In this document: positions 24,499-33,019 of the stretch, in pieces
How positions within the stretch are numbered: the first letter of the stretch is position 1
Layout of the letters: each line of letters begins with the position of its first letter
NCBI GenBank assembly: GCA_030262895.1
Contig: JAJSZW010000021.1
Coordinates: forward strand, 1-35,167
DNA length: 35,167 nt
Direction: 5' to 3'
Source: Deltaproteobacteria bacterium
GTDB taxonomy: Bacteria; Desulfobacterota; Desulfobacteria; Desulfobacterales; ETH-SRB1
Notes under the pieces: model-generated
What the model was told of the DNA's origin: nothing
The model's database searches: none
Seen by the model: the letters and a program-made list of their open reading frames with translations, nothing else
Translations under genes and position numbers: made by a program

Positions 24499-24551
24499 AA
24501 AAAATAATTTGACTTTGGCATGGTTTTTCAGGCTAAGGTAGTAGGGTGAAA

Positions 24552-24580
24552 AAGATAAGGCAAAACTGATCAAATGTCAA
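24552..24580 (-). promoter_or_regulatory. Sigma-70-type promoter for the sigma-54 activator gene
   Basis: The minus strand reads TTGACA (24575-24580), 17 bases, then TATCTT (24552-24557). The predicted start is near 24545, 47 bases before ATG 24498. This also argues against the upstream TTG start. Confidence 0.6.
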
Positions 24581-24624
24581 ATATAGTATTTTTTACCGAA
24601 GTTGCCAATTATACGGAGGAAATT

Positions 24625-26124
24625 ATGCAATCAAGTGGCAATTATCCTGTTTTGACAGCCGAAGAGGTTGTATCAGGCATAAAGGACGGCGATACTGTGG
24701 CATTTAGTGGTTTTACCCCTGCCGGCGCTGCCAAGGCGGTGCCAAGCGCACTTGCTGAATATGCACGCGAGGAGCATTCAAAAGGGCGGAGTTTCAAGGT
24801 GCGTGTACTTACAGGGGCTTCCAGCGGCCAGAGTGTTGATGAGAAGTTGGCCAATGCAGGTGCTATTGAATGGCGCGCTCCTTACCAGACCGGAGTTGAG
24901 TTGCGCCGCCAGATAAATCGACAGGAAGTCGAGTATGTTGATATGCACCTGTCTCACCTTCCCCAGACGGTTGCATTCGGTTTTTTTGGACAGGTGAATT
25001 TAGCGGTCATAGAGGCCTCAGAGATAACGCCTGACGGCAGGGTTTATTTGACTACATCCATAGGAGCCTCTCCTTCATACTTGAGGTGTGCAGAAAAAGT
25101 GGTAATTGAAATTAATACACGTCAATCACAGAGACTTCGAGAGATAGCGGATATTATCATTATGCCTCCTCCTCCCAAACGTAATCCCATTCAAATATAC
25201 GATCCCATGACCCGAATAGGATTGCCTTATGCAGTGGTGGACCCGAAAAAAGTGATTGGAGTGGTGGAAAGCGATGAACCTGACTACCTGGCTGAATTCA
25301 CTCCGCCTGACAGAATAAGCCGGCAAATTGCAGGGCACGTGGTTAATTTCTTGATTGATGAGATGAGGGCAGGGCGTATACCCGATACTTTTCTGCCGCT
25401 TCAGGCAGGTGTCGGCAATGTGGCAAATGGAGTGATGGCAGCCCTTGGCGCTCATCCTGATATCCCAGATTTTAAAATGTATTCCGAGGTTCTGCAGGAT
25501 TCAATAGTTGATCTTATTACAGAGGGAAGACTGGTGGGTGCAAGCGCCACCAGTCTGACAGTTACATCTGAAAAGCTGAAACAGATTATTGATAACTTTG
25601 ATTATTATGTGCCCCGCATAGTGCTTCGACCTCAGGAAATTTCCAATCATCCTGCAATAATAAGAAGACTTGGCGTGATAGCCATGAACACCGCCCTGGA
25701 AGCAGATATATATGGAAACGTAAATTCATCGCATGTTTACGGCATGGATATAATGAACGGTATAGGAGGAAGCGGAGAATTTACAAGAAACAGCTACCTT
25801 TCTATTCTGATGACCCCTTCTATTGCAAAAGGCGGTAAGATATCCTCTATAGTACCCATGTGTCCGCACATCGACAACAACGAACATTCAGTTCAGATAA
25901 TTGTTACGGAACAGGGGCTGGCTGACCTGAGGTGTCTTGGACCCATGCAACGGGCAAAAGTGATGATCGAAAAATGCGCTCATCCAGCTTATAAAGAGTA
26001 TCTTGAACGTTATGTCAAAGAATCCAGGGTTGCTCATATCAGTCATGATCTTGTAAAATGCTTTGAGCTGCACCGCAATCTCATGGAATACGGGGCAATG
26101 CTTCCGGATCTGGATATAACTTAG
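24625..26124 (+). CDS. Acetyl-CoA hydrolase/transferase family (succinate/acetate CoA-transferase)
   Basis: The 499-residue product belongs to the Cat1/AarC class I CoA-transferases: GDTVAFSGFTPAG near the N-terminus, QAGVGNVANGVMAALG, the catalytic Glu in MYSEVLQDS, and GIGGSGEFTRNSYLS near the C-terminus. The likely reaction is exchange of CoA between succinyl-CoA (or another acyl-CoA) and acetate, which would activate acetate for oxidation or release it. ATG 24625 has a perfect CGGAGG at 7 nt; the ATG at 24574 has no ribosome site. The gene diverges from the sigma-54 regulator and ends 30 nt before the nucleotidyltransferase gene. Acyl specificity cannot be read from the sequence. Confidence 0.9.
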   Translation: MQSSGNYPVLTAEEVVSGIKDGDTVAFSGFTPAGAAKAVPSALAEYAREEHSKGRSFKVRVLTGASSGQSVDEKLANAGAIEWRAPYQTGVELRRQINRQEVEYVDMHLSHLPQTVAFGFFGQVNLAVIEASEITPDGRVYLTTSIGASPSYLRCAEKVVIEINTRQSQRLREIADIIIMPPPPKRNPIQIYDPMTRIGLPYAVVDPKKVIGVVESDEPDYLAEFTPPDRISRQIAGHVVNFLIDEMRAGRIPDTFLPLQAGVGNVANGVMAALGAHPDIPDFKMYSEVLQDSIVDLITEGRLVGASATSLTVTSEKLKQIIDNFDYYVPRIVLRPQEISNHPAIIRRLGVIAMNTALEADIYGNVNSSHVYGMDIMNGIGGSGEFTRNSYLSILMTPSIAKGGKISSIVPMCPHIDNNEHSVQIIVTEQGLADLRCLGPMQRAKVMIEKCAHPAYKEYLERYVKESRVAHISHDLVKCFELHRNLMEYGAMLPDLDIT

Positions 26125-26153
26125 ATACCGTCAACGTACTACGGGGGTATCAA

Positions 26154-26465
26154 ATGAATGACTCATTAGAAAAGGCAATAAAAACTATTGTCAAGGTAGC
26201 CGAACCTGACAAGATTATCCTGTTTGGCTCACATGCGAGAGGTGATGACAAACCAGGCAGCGATTATGACCTTCTTGTTTTGAAAAGAGGTGTCAAAAAA
26301 CAGCGTTTATTAACTCAGAAGATATATTTTAGCTTTAAAGATATCGGAGCTCCTATAGACGTGATTGTAGCTGATTTAGATAAGTATGAGCATCTAAGGA
26401 CGGATCCTTACCTGATTTATTCCGAAGCTGATAAGAATGGAAGGATGGTTTATGAAAAATCTTGA
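26154..26465 (+). CDS. Minimal nucleotidyltransferase (MNT), MntA-like antitoxin
   Basis: The 103-residue product has the Pol-beta type GSHARGDDKPGSDYDLL motif (GS-x10-D-x-D) near residues 26-41 and a third acidic residue in 'GAPIDVIV'. MNT proteins of HEPN/MNT pairs AMPylate their HEPN partner and neutralise it. GGGGG precedes the ATG. The HEPN frame begins 14 nt before the stop, the standard arrangement, but it is broken (26452-26732). Confidence 0.85.
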   Translation: MNDSLEKAIKTIVKVAEPDKIILFGSHARGDDKPGSDYDLLVLKRGVKKQRLLTQKIYFSFKDIGAPIDVIVADLDKYEHLRTDPYLIYSEADKNGRMVYEKS

Positions 26466-26732
26466 TAAGGCAAATTTCCTAAAACCCATGATATTGCTTA
26501 TCTCATTGAGCTATTGGAAAAAGGGGGCGTGGGAGTTCCCGAAAACATGCAAAATGAAAAAATATTAACAAGTTATGCCGTTGAAACTCGTTATCCGGGG
26601 GATTATGAACCGGTGGATGAAGATGACCTTAAAAAAGCAATCGAGATTGCAGAAGAGGTTCTTAAGTGGGTGAAAAAGGAAATGGACAAAGGTCAACGTC
26701 CTCCTGATCCCCAGAAAAGTCTTTTTGAGTGA
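26452..26732 (+). pseudogene. HEPN toxin gene with its catalytic core deleted
   Basis: The start MKNLDKA overlaps the end of the MNT gene. After seven codons the sequence jumps, out of frame, to the C-terminal third of a HEPN domain: KFPKTHDIAYLIELLEKGG, then NEKILTSYAVETRYPGDYEP and AIEIAEEVLKWVKKEM. About 50-60 codons are missing, including the segment that normally holds the R-x4-6-H RNase motif. The remnant cannot be toxic, so the antitoxin is probably without its partner. Confidence 0.75.
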
Positions 26733-26807
26733 AGGTAAGTTGTTGATATAGAAATGTTGTTTTGAGCGCTGTTTCCACGAGCAGGAAAGATCCTGAATCT
26801 TTGCTCT

Positions 26808-27010
26808 ATGGCGGATATTCCGGAGCCTCATTTCGATGAATATCAGAGCGGTTTCCTTGTGGAATTCAGGAAGAATATTTACGTAAACTGTTAACCCTTT
26901 CCGATGGAGGTGCCAGGAAAGACCTGAATGAACTCGTTGAAAAAAATATACTGGATTCAAGAGGAAAAGGAAGAAATACGCATTATGTTCTGAAGCGAGT
27001 TGGCGATTAG
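26808..27010 (+). pseudogene. Remnant of an AlbA_2/HATPase_c_4-type transcriptional regulator
   Basis: IPEPHFDEYQSGFLVEFRKN (from 26817) is the typical end of the ATPase-like C-terminal domain of these proteins. In another frame, ARKDLNELVEKNILDSRGKG (around 26908-26967) followed by RNTHYVLKRVGD and a stop is the terminal winged-helix part. The junction near 26885 lacks the helix that normally lies between, so a deletion with frameshift is likely. The upstream bulk of the gene is absent. 27011-27150 holds nothing recognisable. Confidence 0.5.
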
Positions 27011-27159
27011 TTGGCGTTTTTTGGACAAGGTAATTGAATCATCGTGGGGGGGCTTTGGTACTAAATCTTGAATAATGAATAGCGCAATATTTTATCTGCC
27101 ATTCAAAATTTGACACCATTTTTCGTGAAAAAATCGCAAAAGAAAATCAATATTTACTT

Positions 27160-27859
27160 CTTGACGATATAAACTTATAAACTGATGAGCGTCCCATAAA
27201 TAGCCCGGATATAAGAGCACGGCAGAAGGCAGGCCGAAACACTGTTATCCTCCGGCTGAACCGCCTTGGATGGACACAGGAAATGATCGCGAAGGTGGTG
27301 GGATTAGATCGAAGTGTAATTTCAAGAAATGTGCAAAATACCAAAATTAGTGATATGCACAATCTGCTTTCTCAAGGTCATGACATGGATTATATTGCAA
27401 GGCATTACCACATGGATATTGCGCTTGTCTGGGCGTTGCGGCTGAAAGGAAAGACGGATCAGGAAAAATTCAAAGAACTTGGCTGGGGATTGCGCACATG
27501 GGATCAATGGTATCTTAACGAATGTGATGAGCGATTCGGAGACGATTGGCCTGGGAGGATACCGGGAAGGTTTCTTCCTGCCGGCCCATAGAAAATCAAA
27601 AGCAATCACCAGGATGGCCCTCTTAAATGCTGATTGGCGGGATTTTGAATCCACACCCGCTTCAAAAGAGAACCCCGATAATTCAATCACAATATTTGAT
27701 TACCACAGGATATTAACAAAAACAGGATGGAAAGTAACCCATCGAATAGAGTGTCCCCTGTCCTCAGAACGCCTGAGCGGAAACCAGGTGCAGAAAATGC
27801 AGGACAAACGTATTCTCGGAACTGTTGGAAGAACCTTGCTGATCGCAAAAAGATCATAA
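27160..27859 (+). pseudogene. Remnant of a ParB/HTH-DNA methylase fusion
   Basis: One frame, interrupted by a TAA at about 27177, gives a resolvase-like HTH stretch (RLNRLGWTQEMIAKVVGLDR, SVISRNVQNTKI) and LGWGLRTWDQW followed by CDERFGDDWPGRIPG, the type of text found before the methylase part of ParB-like methyltransferases. Then one frame over comes a short C-terminal piece, GFFLPAHRKSKAITRMALLN to DYHRILTKTGWKVTHRIECP and LSSERLSGNQV, ending at 27859. The catalytic DPPY-type segment that should lie between is missing. I infer a large internal deletion. Family assignment is moderate only; two separate fragments are also possible. Confidence 0.45.
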
Positions 27860-27916
27860 GGAAGCCGAGTTCAAACCCTTGGATTCATCAACATTAATCA
27901 TTGCCCTTTATTATGA

Positions 27917-28081
27917 AAAAGGGGGGTATCCACTTGACTCTCCTAAAATTTCTGGGGAACGACGTAACATGTTGAAAACAAAGGACTTGTCAGAGATAAG
28001 CCCAAAATTCTGTGGTCAAGAAAATATCAATAAAAACAGTAAATTAGAGATTTAAGGCCAGTGAAATGGATACCCCCCTTT
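27917..28081. repeat. 165-bp inverted-repeat element
   Basis: AAAAGGGGGGTATCCACTT (27917-27935) pairs with the complement of 28063-28081 (AAAAGGGGGGTATCCATTT), giving 15 perfect terminal bases plus near matches. The interior is noncoding. The right end overlaps the last codons of the convergent small gene at 28052-28312. Confidence 0.65.
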
Positions 28082-28312
28082 TGGCTCATTATGGTGTTTT
28101 GCGGAAAAAAAGTTGAAATTATCATACAATGCAAAATATTTTTCCCCTTTGCCCCATGGCGCTGAAGCTTTTTCCCTGTGAAAAAAGAGATGTTCCGTTT
28201 CATCTGCTACGCGATAGTAAGCATATCCGGTTTCAACAGCAAAAAATATAATTGTCCAACACAATAACAAGGAAGTTGTTATTCGTTTATTTGAAAAAAC
28301 ATTGTTAATCAT
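28052..28312 (-). CDS. Small single-pass membrane or exported protein, unknown
   Basis: The 86-residue product has one hydrophobic segment (about residues 11-31, TTSLLLCWTIIFFAVETGYA) that could be a signal peptide or an anchor, followed by a soluble tail rich in His, Phe and Lys. The last nine codons (KGGYPFHWP) are supplied by the inverted-repeat element, so the original C-terminus is probably lost. The ribosome site is weak. It could be a truncated gene. Confidence 0.4.
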   Translation of the reverse strand: MINNVFSNKRITTSLLLCWTIIFFAVETGYAYYRVADETEHLFFHREKASAPWGKGEKYFALYDNFNFFSAKHHNEPKGGYPFHWP

Positions 28313-28356
28313 AAGGTTGGCCTAATATAAATACAATAAATTTTCAACTTTTATCT

Positions 28357-28424
28357 TACCAAAGTTGAGCGATTTTTTGCGAAGAAATGTGCCAAGATCC
28401 TGATGCAGCAAGGTTTGCGTAAAT
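28357..28424 (+). repeat. Inverted-repeat element, family A, partial copy
   Basis: TACCAAAGTTGAGCGATTTTTTGCG is followed by AAGAAATGTGCCAAGAT and ATGCAGCAAGGTTTGCGTAAA, almost identical to the left half of the 11986-12150 copy read on the minus strand. The right half differs, so the copy is truncated or rearranged. It lies 80 bases before galE, in its upstream region. Confidence 0.65.
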
Positions 28425-28503
28425 CTTGTTTTACAAAGAACTTGCGAAGTAAGGGACATCAATCAAGTAAGTAAATATTTAAAATGAGGGAGACTTAATA
28501 TTC

Positions 28504-29487
28504 ATGAAAAACATCCTGGTTGTTGGAGGAGCGGGTTATATCGGCTCTTACATGTGTAAATATTTGGCAAAAAAGGGTTATAATCCCATAGTGCTCGACA
28601 ATCTTATATATGGTCATCGGCAGGCAGTAGGGTGGGGGCCTTTTATCGAAGGTTCCATGGCAGATTCAAAACTGCTGAAAAGCATATTTACAGAGTATCA
28701 TGTTGAGGCTGTCATGCATTTTGCTGCATTTTGTTATGTTGGAGAATCAGTATCAGAACCTGGTAAGTATTACCGGAATAATGTGGCAAATACTCTCAAT
28801 TTGCTTGAGGTTATGATTGAAAATAATGTCCAATACTTCATCTTTTCTTCCTCCTGTGCTACCTACGGGGAACCAATAGAGATTCCTATTACGGAACGGC
28901 ACCCGCAAAATCCGATTAACCCTTATGGCAGAAGCAAGCTCATGGTGGAACAGATTCTGAAGGATTTCAGCAATGCCTATGGTTTAAAATATGTTTCTTT
29001 GCGTTATTTTAATGCTGCCGGAGCTGACCCGGACGGTGAGGTTGGAGAGGATCACAGGCCTGAAACACACCTTATCCCTCTGGTGCTTCAGACAGCCCTT
29101 GGGCAGAGGGAGAGGATAGATATTTTCGGAGATGACTATCCAACAAAAGATGGCACGTGTATTCGAGATTATGTCCATATTGCCGATCTGGCTCAGTCCC
29201 ACCTTCTTGCCCTGGAGAGGCTTATGGATGGCATGCAGGAAGGAGAATATAATTTAGGGAATGGTGACGGTTTTTCAGTAAAAGAAGTAATTGAGGTTGC
29301 ACGAAATGTTACGGGCAGGACAATTACTTCAAGGGTTACAAAGAGACGTCCGGGTGATCCTGCCGTGCTGATTGGTTCCAGCAAAAAGGCTGTCAAGGAG
29401 CTTGGTTGGAAACCTCAATTTGCCGATCTTTCTACAATAATTGAAACAGCCTGGAAGTGGCACAAAAGTCATCCTGAAGGTTGGTAA
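28504..29487 (+). CDS. galE: UDP-glucose 4-epimerase
   Basis: The 327-residue product is an extended SDR. It has the NAD-binding GGAGYIGSYMCKYL near the start, HFAAFCYVGESV, the catalytic SSSCATYG and YGRSK (Tyr/Lys pair), RYFNAAGADPDGEVGEDH and the terminal 'GDPAVLIGSS' loop. It interconverts UDP-glucose and UDP-galactose in the cytoplasm for surface polysaccharide. GGGAG precedes the ATG at about 11 nt. The length fits the family. It is followed by a terminator at 29704 and appears as a single-gene transcript. Confidence 0.95.
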   Translation: MKNILVVGGAGYIGSYMCKYLAKKGYNPIVLDNLIYGHRQAVGWGPFIEGSMADSKLLKSIFTEYHVEAVMHFAAFCYVGESVSEPGKYYRNNVANTLNLLEVMIENNVQYFIFSSSCATYGEPIEIPITERHPQNPINPYGRSKLMVEQILKDFSNAYGLKYVSLRYFNAAGADPDGEVGEDHRPETHLIPLVLQTALGQRERIDIFGDDYPTKDGTCIRDYVHIADLAQSHLLALERLMDGMQEGEYNLGNGDGFSVKEVIEVARNVTGRTITSRVTKRRPGDPAVLIGSSKKAVKELGWKPQFADLSTIIETAWKWHKSHPEGW

Positions 29488-29703
29488 TGAGGGGAAAAAC
29501 GAGTGTCCACAGTAAATCTCCCTTGTTGAACAATTATATTCATTAGTTAATATACATAATCGCAACTTGTTGTCAAGAAATGAGAAATGGCTTTGCGGTA
29601 GAAAAAATATTTCACCGCCAAGAACGCCAGGAAAAGAATTTTATAACATAAAACCTGCACAAACAATCTCTGCTGTTGATGAATAGGAAGATGGCAATTC
29701 TTT

Positions 29704-29740
29704 AAGCGAAGCATTATTTTGACTTCGCTTTTTTTATTTT
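29704..29740 (+). terminator. Rho-independent terminator downstream of galE
   Basis: AAGCGAAG (29704-29711) pairs with CTTCGCTT (29723-29730) across an 11-base loop, followed by a run of Ts. The stem is 8 bp and perfect. It lies 217 bases after the galE stop and ahead of the next promoter. Confidence 0.7.
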
Positions 29741-29753
29741 CTAAATATTGTAT

Positions 29754-29782
29754 TTGACATTAGGGAAAATTAAGAGATATTT
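29754..29782 (+). promoter_or_regulatory. Sigma-70-type promoter for the Sat-CysC gene
   Basis: TTGACA (29754-29759) is followed after 16 bases by GATATT (29776-29781). It lies directly after the terminator and about 50 bases upstream of the preferred start of the next gene. Confidence 0.5.
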
Positions 29783-29784
29783 TT

Positions 29785-29816
29785 GTAACTACTCAGGTTG
29801 GTTAGGAAGTAGTTAC
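29785..29816 (+). repeat. Hairpin repeat in the Sat-CysC leader
   Basis: GTAACTACT (29785-29793) pairs perfectly with AGTAGTTAC (29808-29816). The left arm is part of GTAACTACTCAGGTT, the same 15-mer as at 16898, and here forms a complete short hairpin. It sits between the predicted promoter and the ribosome site, so it would be transcribed. Confidence 0.6.
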
Positions 29817-29831
29817 AGAGGATTTATCATT

Positions 29832-31547
29832 ATGAATAATATAGAATACTCAGAACCTCATGGCGGGACTCTTGTAAATCTTCTTGCTGATTCAGAACGC
29901 TGTAAGCTGCTTAAGGATATTTCACTTAAACTCCCGGATATTACACTTAATGAGAGGCAGCTCTGCGATCTTGAACTCCTTGCAACCGGTGTTTTTTCGC
30001 CTCTAAAAGGTTTTATGGTCCGCTCTGAATATGAATCTGTTTTAGACCGAATGCGCCTTCAAAACAATATGCTCTGGCCTATACCTGTTTGTCTTGACAT
30101 TACCAATACAAAGGCGAGTATAATTGAAGCAGGCCAGTCTATAGCTCTCAGAGATCCCGAGGGTTTTCTTCTTGCAATTATGCATATTGAAGATCTCTGG
30201 GAAATAGAACGCGAAAAAGAATCCTTTAAAATTTATGGTACTCTGGATCAAACACACCCTGGAGTAAATTATCTTTTCAATAAATCCGGCGATTATTACA
30301 TAGGCGGTAAACTGGAAGTATTAAACCTGCCGATACACTTTGATTTTAAACAGTTGCGTATGGCTCCTGAAGAAGTTGCAACTATATATAAAAAACTTGG
30401 CTGGAAAAGAGTTGTTGGATTTCAGACCAGAAATCCTATTCACAGGCCGCAGTTTGAAATGACTATTAAAGCAATGCAACAAGCCGGCGCCAATTTACTC
30501 ATTCTTCCCATTACAGGTATAGCAAAAGCTGATGATTTTGATCACTATAAAAGGGTAAGGTGCTATCGTGAAGTGACCAATCACTATCCTCCGGATTCTT
30601 ACTTATTAAATTTACTACCCCTTGCTATGCGAATGGCCGGGCCAAGAGATGCAATCTTAGACGCAATTATATCAAAAAATTATGGGTGTACCCACTTTAT
30701 TGTAGGACATGAGCATGGGAGCCCAGGCCTGGACAGCAAAGGGAGGTCCTTTTATGACAGCGATATTACCAGGGATTTGTCAGAAAAATATAGTAGTGAA
30801 ATTAAAATAAGCGTTATCCATTTTGAGGAGATGGTTTATCTGCCTTTTGAAGATGAATTTCGTTTTCAAAATGAAGTTCCTGCTAATACTCAGACAATAT
30901 CTCTAAGTGGTTCAGATATTCGGGAAAGAATTCGTTCGGGAAGGCGGATACCTGAATGGGCTACGTTCCCCGAGGTAGTTAAAGAACTTCAAAAAGCTTA
31001 TCCTCCTCCCCATAAACAAGGAGTTACAATCTTTTTAACAGGTCTTTCAGGTGCAGGGAAATCTACAATTGCAAAAATTCTTTATGCTCGTTTTCTGGAA
31101 ATAGGAGAAAGACCTGTTTCCCTCCTTGATGGCGACATCGTCCGCCATAATTTATCAAGCGAATTGAGCTTTTCTAAGGAACACCGCGACATAAATGTTC
31201 GACGCATTGGCTTTGTTGCTAGTGAAATCACTAAAAACCGTGGTGTTGCTATATGTGCACCCATAGCACCATATTCGGTTACAAGGTCACAAATAAGATC
31301 AATCATAGAAGCTTATGGAGGTTTTATAGAAGTTCATGTGTCCACTCCAATTGATGTATGCGAAAAAAGAGATAGAAAAGGGATGTATGCAAAAGCCAAG
31401 GCTGGACTTATAAAGGGATTTACAGGAGTAAATGATCCTTACGAAATTCCTGAATCACCTGAGTTGCGCATAGATACCACCGAGCTGACTCCTGACGAGG
31501 CAGCAAAAGAAATTCTGTTATTTTTGGGGCAAAAAGGGTATATTTAA
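29832..31547 (+). CDS. sat-cysC: Bifunctional ATP sulfurylase / APS kinase
   Basis: Starting at ATG 29832 (GAGG 11 nt upstream) the 571-residue product has an N-terminal PUA-like domain, an ATP-sulfurylase domain (about 165-385) and a C-terminal APS kinase (about 395-570) with Walker A GLSGAGKST (404-412). The fusion makes PAPS from sulfate and two ATP. In the sulfurylase active site QTRNPIHRPQ replaces the usual Q-x-RNP-x-H-x-x-H: the second His is Gln (residue 207). The later 'GRDHAGPG' reads GHEHGSPG. The kinase motifs are intact. Sulfurylase activity may therefore be altered; the kinase half should work. This fused form is distinct from the separate dissimilatory Sat of sulfate reducers. 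The longer TTG start at 29748 lies before the promoter and is rejected. Confidence 0.88.
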   Translation: MNNIEYSEPHGGTLVNLLADSERCKLLKDISLKLPDITLNERQLCDLELLATGVFSPLKGFMVRSEYESVLDRMRLQNNMLWPIPVCLDITNTKASIIEAGQSIALRDPEGFLLAIMHIEDLWEIEREKESFKIYGTLDQTHPGVNYLFNKSGDYYIGGKLEVLNLPIHFDFKQLRMAPEEVATIYKKLGWKRVVGFQTRNPIHRPQFEMTIKAMQQAGANLLILPITGIAKADDFDHYKRVRCYREVTNHYPPDSYLLNLLPLAMRMAGPRDAILDAIISKNYGCTHFIVGHEHGSPGLDSKGRSFYDSDITRDLSEKYSSEIKISVIHFEEMVYLPFEDEFRFQNEVPANTQTISLSGSDIRERIRSGRRIPEWATFPEVVKELQKAYPPPHKQGVTIFLTGLSGAGKSTIAKILYARFLEIGERPVSLLDGDIVRHNLSSELSFSKEHRDINVRRIGFVASEITKNRGVAICAPIAPYSVTRSQIRSIIEAYGGFIEVHVSTPIDVCEKRDRKGMYAKAKAGLIKGFTGVNDPYEIPESPELRIDTTELTPDEAAKEILLFLGQKGYI

Positions 31548-31596
31548 AGCTGAAGGTGGAAGGTAAAAGGCTGAAGGTTATAGTGGGTTTTTTTGC

Positions 31597-32844
31597 ATGA
31601 TTTTGGCTATTCTGATATCATTATTCATATTTCCTAATATCTGCTTGGCTCTTGAGCCTGATGAAATTCTTGTTATTGCCAATAGAAATGCAGCGAGAAG
31701 CGTGGGGCTTGCAAAATATTACATGAAAAAGAGGAAAATTCCTGAAAAAAACCTTATTAAACTCTGGGTAACAGATAAAGAAAGATGCAGTCGTGCTGAT
31801 TATGAAAAAAAAGTGGTTGCACCTCTTAGAAGATATTTAGAAAAAATTAATCCCAGATGGAGTATTCGATGCCTTGTTATAATGTATGGCGTGCCATTGA
31901 AAGTAGCATCCCCTGAGCTGACCATTAAAGAAGAAAATGAAATAAAAAACTTAAAAATTAAAAAACAACAGCTTGAAAATCAATTAAAGAAATTAAAGGA
32001 GGAAAACCCAACCAGCTTAAATCACACAGACATTAAAGCAAATCTAAAAAGAGAATTACAAGATACAAATAAGAAAATTTCGTCTTTTAAAAAGAAAACT
32101 AATAGAGGTTCTTCTCTCGATTCAGAACTGACCCTTGTGCTTGAAGATGATTACTCGCTGTCCGGCTGGATTCCCAATCCTTATTTTATTGGCTTTAATA
32201 AACAAAACCTTTTGATTGAAAAAGATAAAGTTCTAATGGTAAGCAGGCTGGATGGCCCGTCTGACAAAATTGTTAAAAGAATTATTGATTACAGCCTAAA
32301 AGCTGAAGCGGATGGTTTAAAAGGCATAGCATATTTTGATGCAAGATGGCCGGATCCTGGTGATAAAAAGGTTTCCGGCTATGGTTTTTATGATAAGTCA
32401 ATACATCGTGCAGCAGATATTTTAAAAAAGAACAAAATTATGCCGGTTGTTAAAAATGATACCAATGAACTTTTTAAGCAGGGTGAATGTCCTGATGCTG
32501 CAATATATTGCGGCTGGTACAGGCTTTCCAATTATGTAGATGCTTTTGTATGGCAGCCCGGATCCATAGGATATCACATAGCTAGCGGTGAGTGTACTAC
32601 CCTAAAAAGACAAAATAGTCGTGTCTGGTGCAAGATGATGATTGAAAAAGGAATAGCTGCCACTGCAGGGCCGGTTAGTGAACCATATGTCCAGGCATTT
32701 CCTGTGCCGGAGATATTTTTTGGATTCCTTTCAGAAGGGAATTTAACTCTTGCTGAATGCTATATTATCAGCGTTCCATATCTGTCATGGAAGATGGTTC
32801 TTATTGGAGATCCTCTTTACAGGCCGTTTAAAAATAAGAGATAA
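31597..32844 (+). CDS. TIGR03790-family exported protein
   Basis: The 415-residue product has an N-terminal signal peptide (ILISLFIFPNICLALEPDEI) and the TIGR03790 pattern: DEILVIANRNAARSVGLAKYY near the start, RCLVIMYGVPLKV, a long charged coiled-coil insertion (about residues 112-170), YCGWYRLSNYVDAFVW, and the C-terminal GNLTLAECYIISVPYLSWKMVLIGDPLYRPF. The function is unknown; the family is described as occurring in genomes with an exosortase/PEP-CTERM system. The ATG has no good Shine-Dalgarno. A PEP-CTERM relic at 3773 supports an exosortase in this genome, although no exosortase gene is in the window. Confidence 0.75.
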   Translation: MILAILISLFIFPNICLALEPDEILVIANRNAARSVGLAKYYMKKRKIPEKNLIKLWVTDKERCSRADYEKKVVAPLRRYLEKINPRWSIRCLVIMYGVPLKVASPELTIKEENEIKNLKIKKQQLENQLKKLKEENPTSLNHTDIKANLKRELQDTNKKISSFKKKTNRGSSLDSELTLVLEDDYSLSGWIPNPYFIGFNKQNLLIEKDKVLMVSRLDGPSDKIVKRIIDYSLKAEADGLKGIAYFDARWPDPGDKKVSGYGFYDKSIHRAADILKKNKIMPVVKNDTNELFKQGECPDAAIYCGWYRLSNYVDAFVWQPGSIGYHIASGECTTLKRQNSRVWCKMMIEKGIAATAGPVSEPYVQAFPVPEIFFGFLSEGNLTLAECYIISVPYLSWKMVLIGDPLYRPFKNKR

Positions 32845-32846
32845 AG

Positions 32847-32967
32847 GTAGCCGTTCACGGCTTGAAACTTGAAATTAGAAAGTAGAAATTGGGAAGAACA
32901 GTACAAAAGCATGAAGGCCAAATTTCCAATTTCCAATTTCCAATTTCAATGTTTCGTGAACGCTTAC
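32847..32967. repeat. Inverted repeat with GTAGCCGTTCACGG ends
   Basis: GTAGCCGTTCACGGCTTGAAAC (32847-32868) faces GTTTCGTGAACGCTTAC (32951-32967), its near-complement. Inside, AAATTGG-type units repeat several times as TTTCCAATTTCCAATTTCC. It is one of the dispersed GTTCACGG family and is noncoding. Confidence 0.55.
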
Positions 32968-33019
32968 TTAGAGTTATAAGAAAATCAATCATTTGGACCT
33001 ATAACCCATTTATTATATT

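Noticed and set aside
24498..24525. Sigma-54-like TGGCATGGTTTTTCAG ahead of the CoA-transferase gene
   Set aside because: The -12 GC dinucleotide is missing (CA instead), so it fails the key requirement; it would have mirrored the divergent ORP operons.
24499..24573. Longer TTG start of the sigma-54 activator
   Set aside because: It lies within a good TTGACA-17-TATCTT promoter on the same strand, so it would not be transcribed.
29748..29831. N-terminal extension of Sat-CysC from TTG 29748
   Set aside because: It would start upstream of the predicted promoter -35 box and read through a repeat hairpin; the family begins near MNNIEYSEPHGG.
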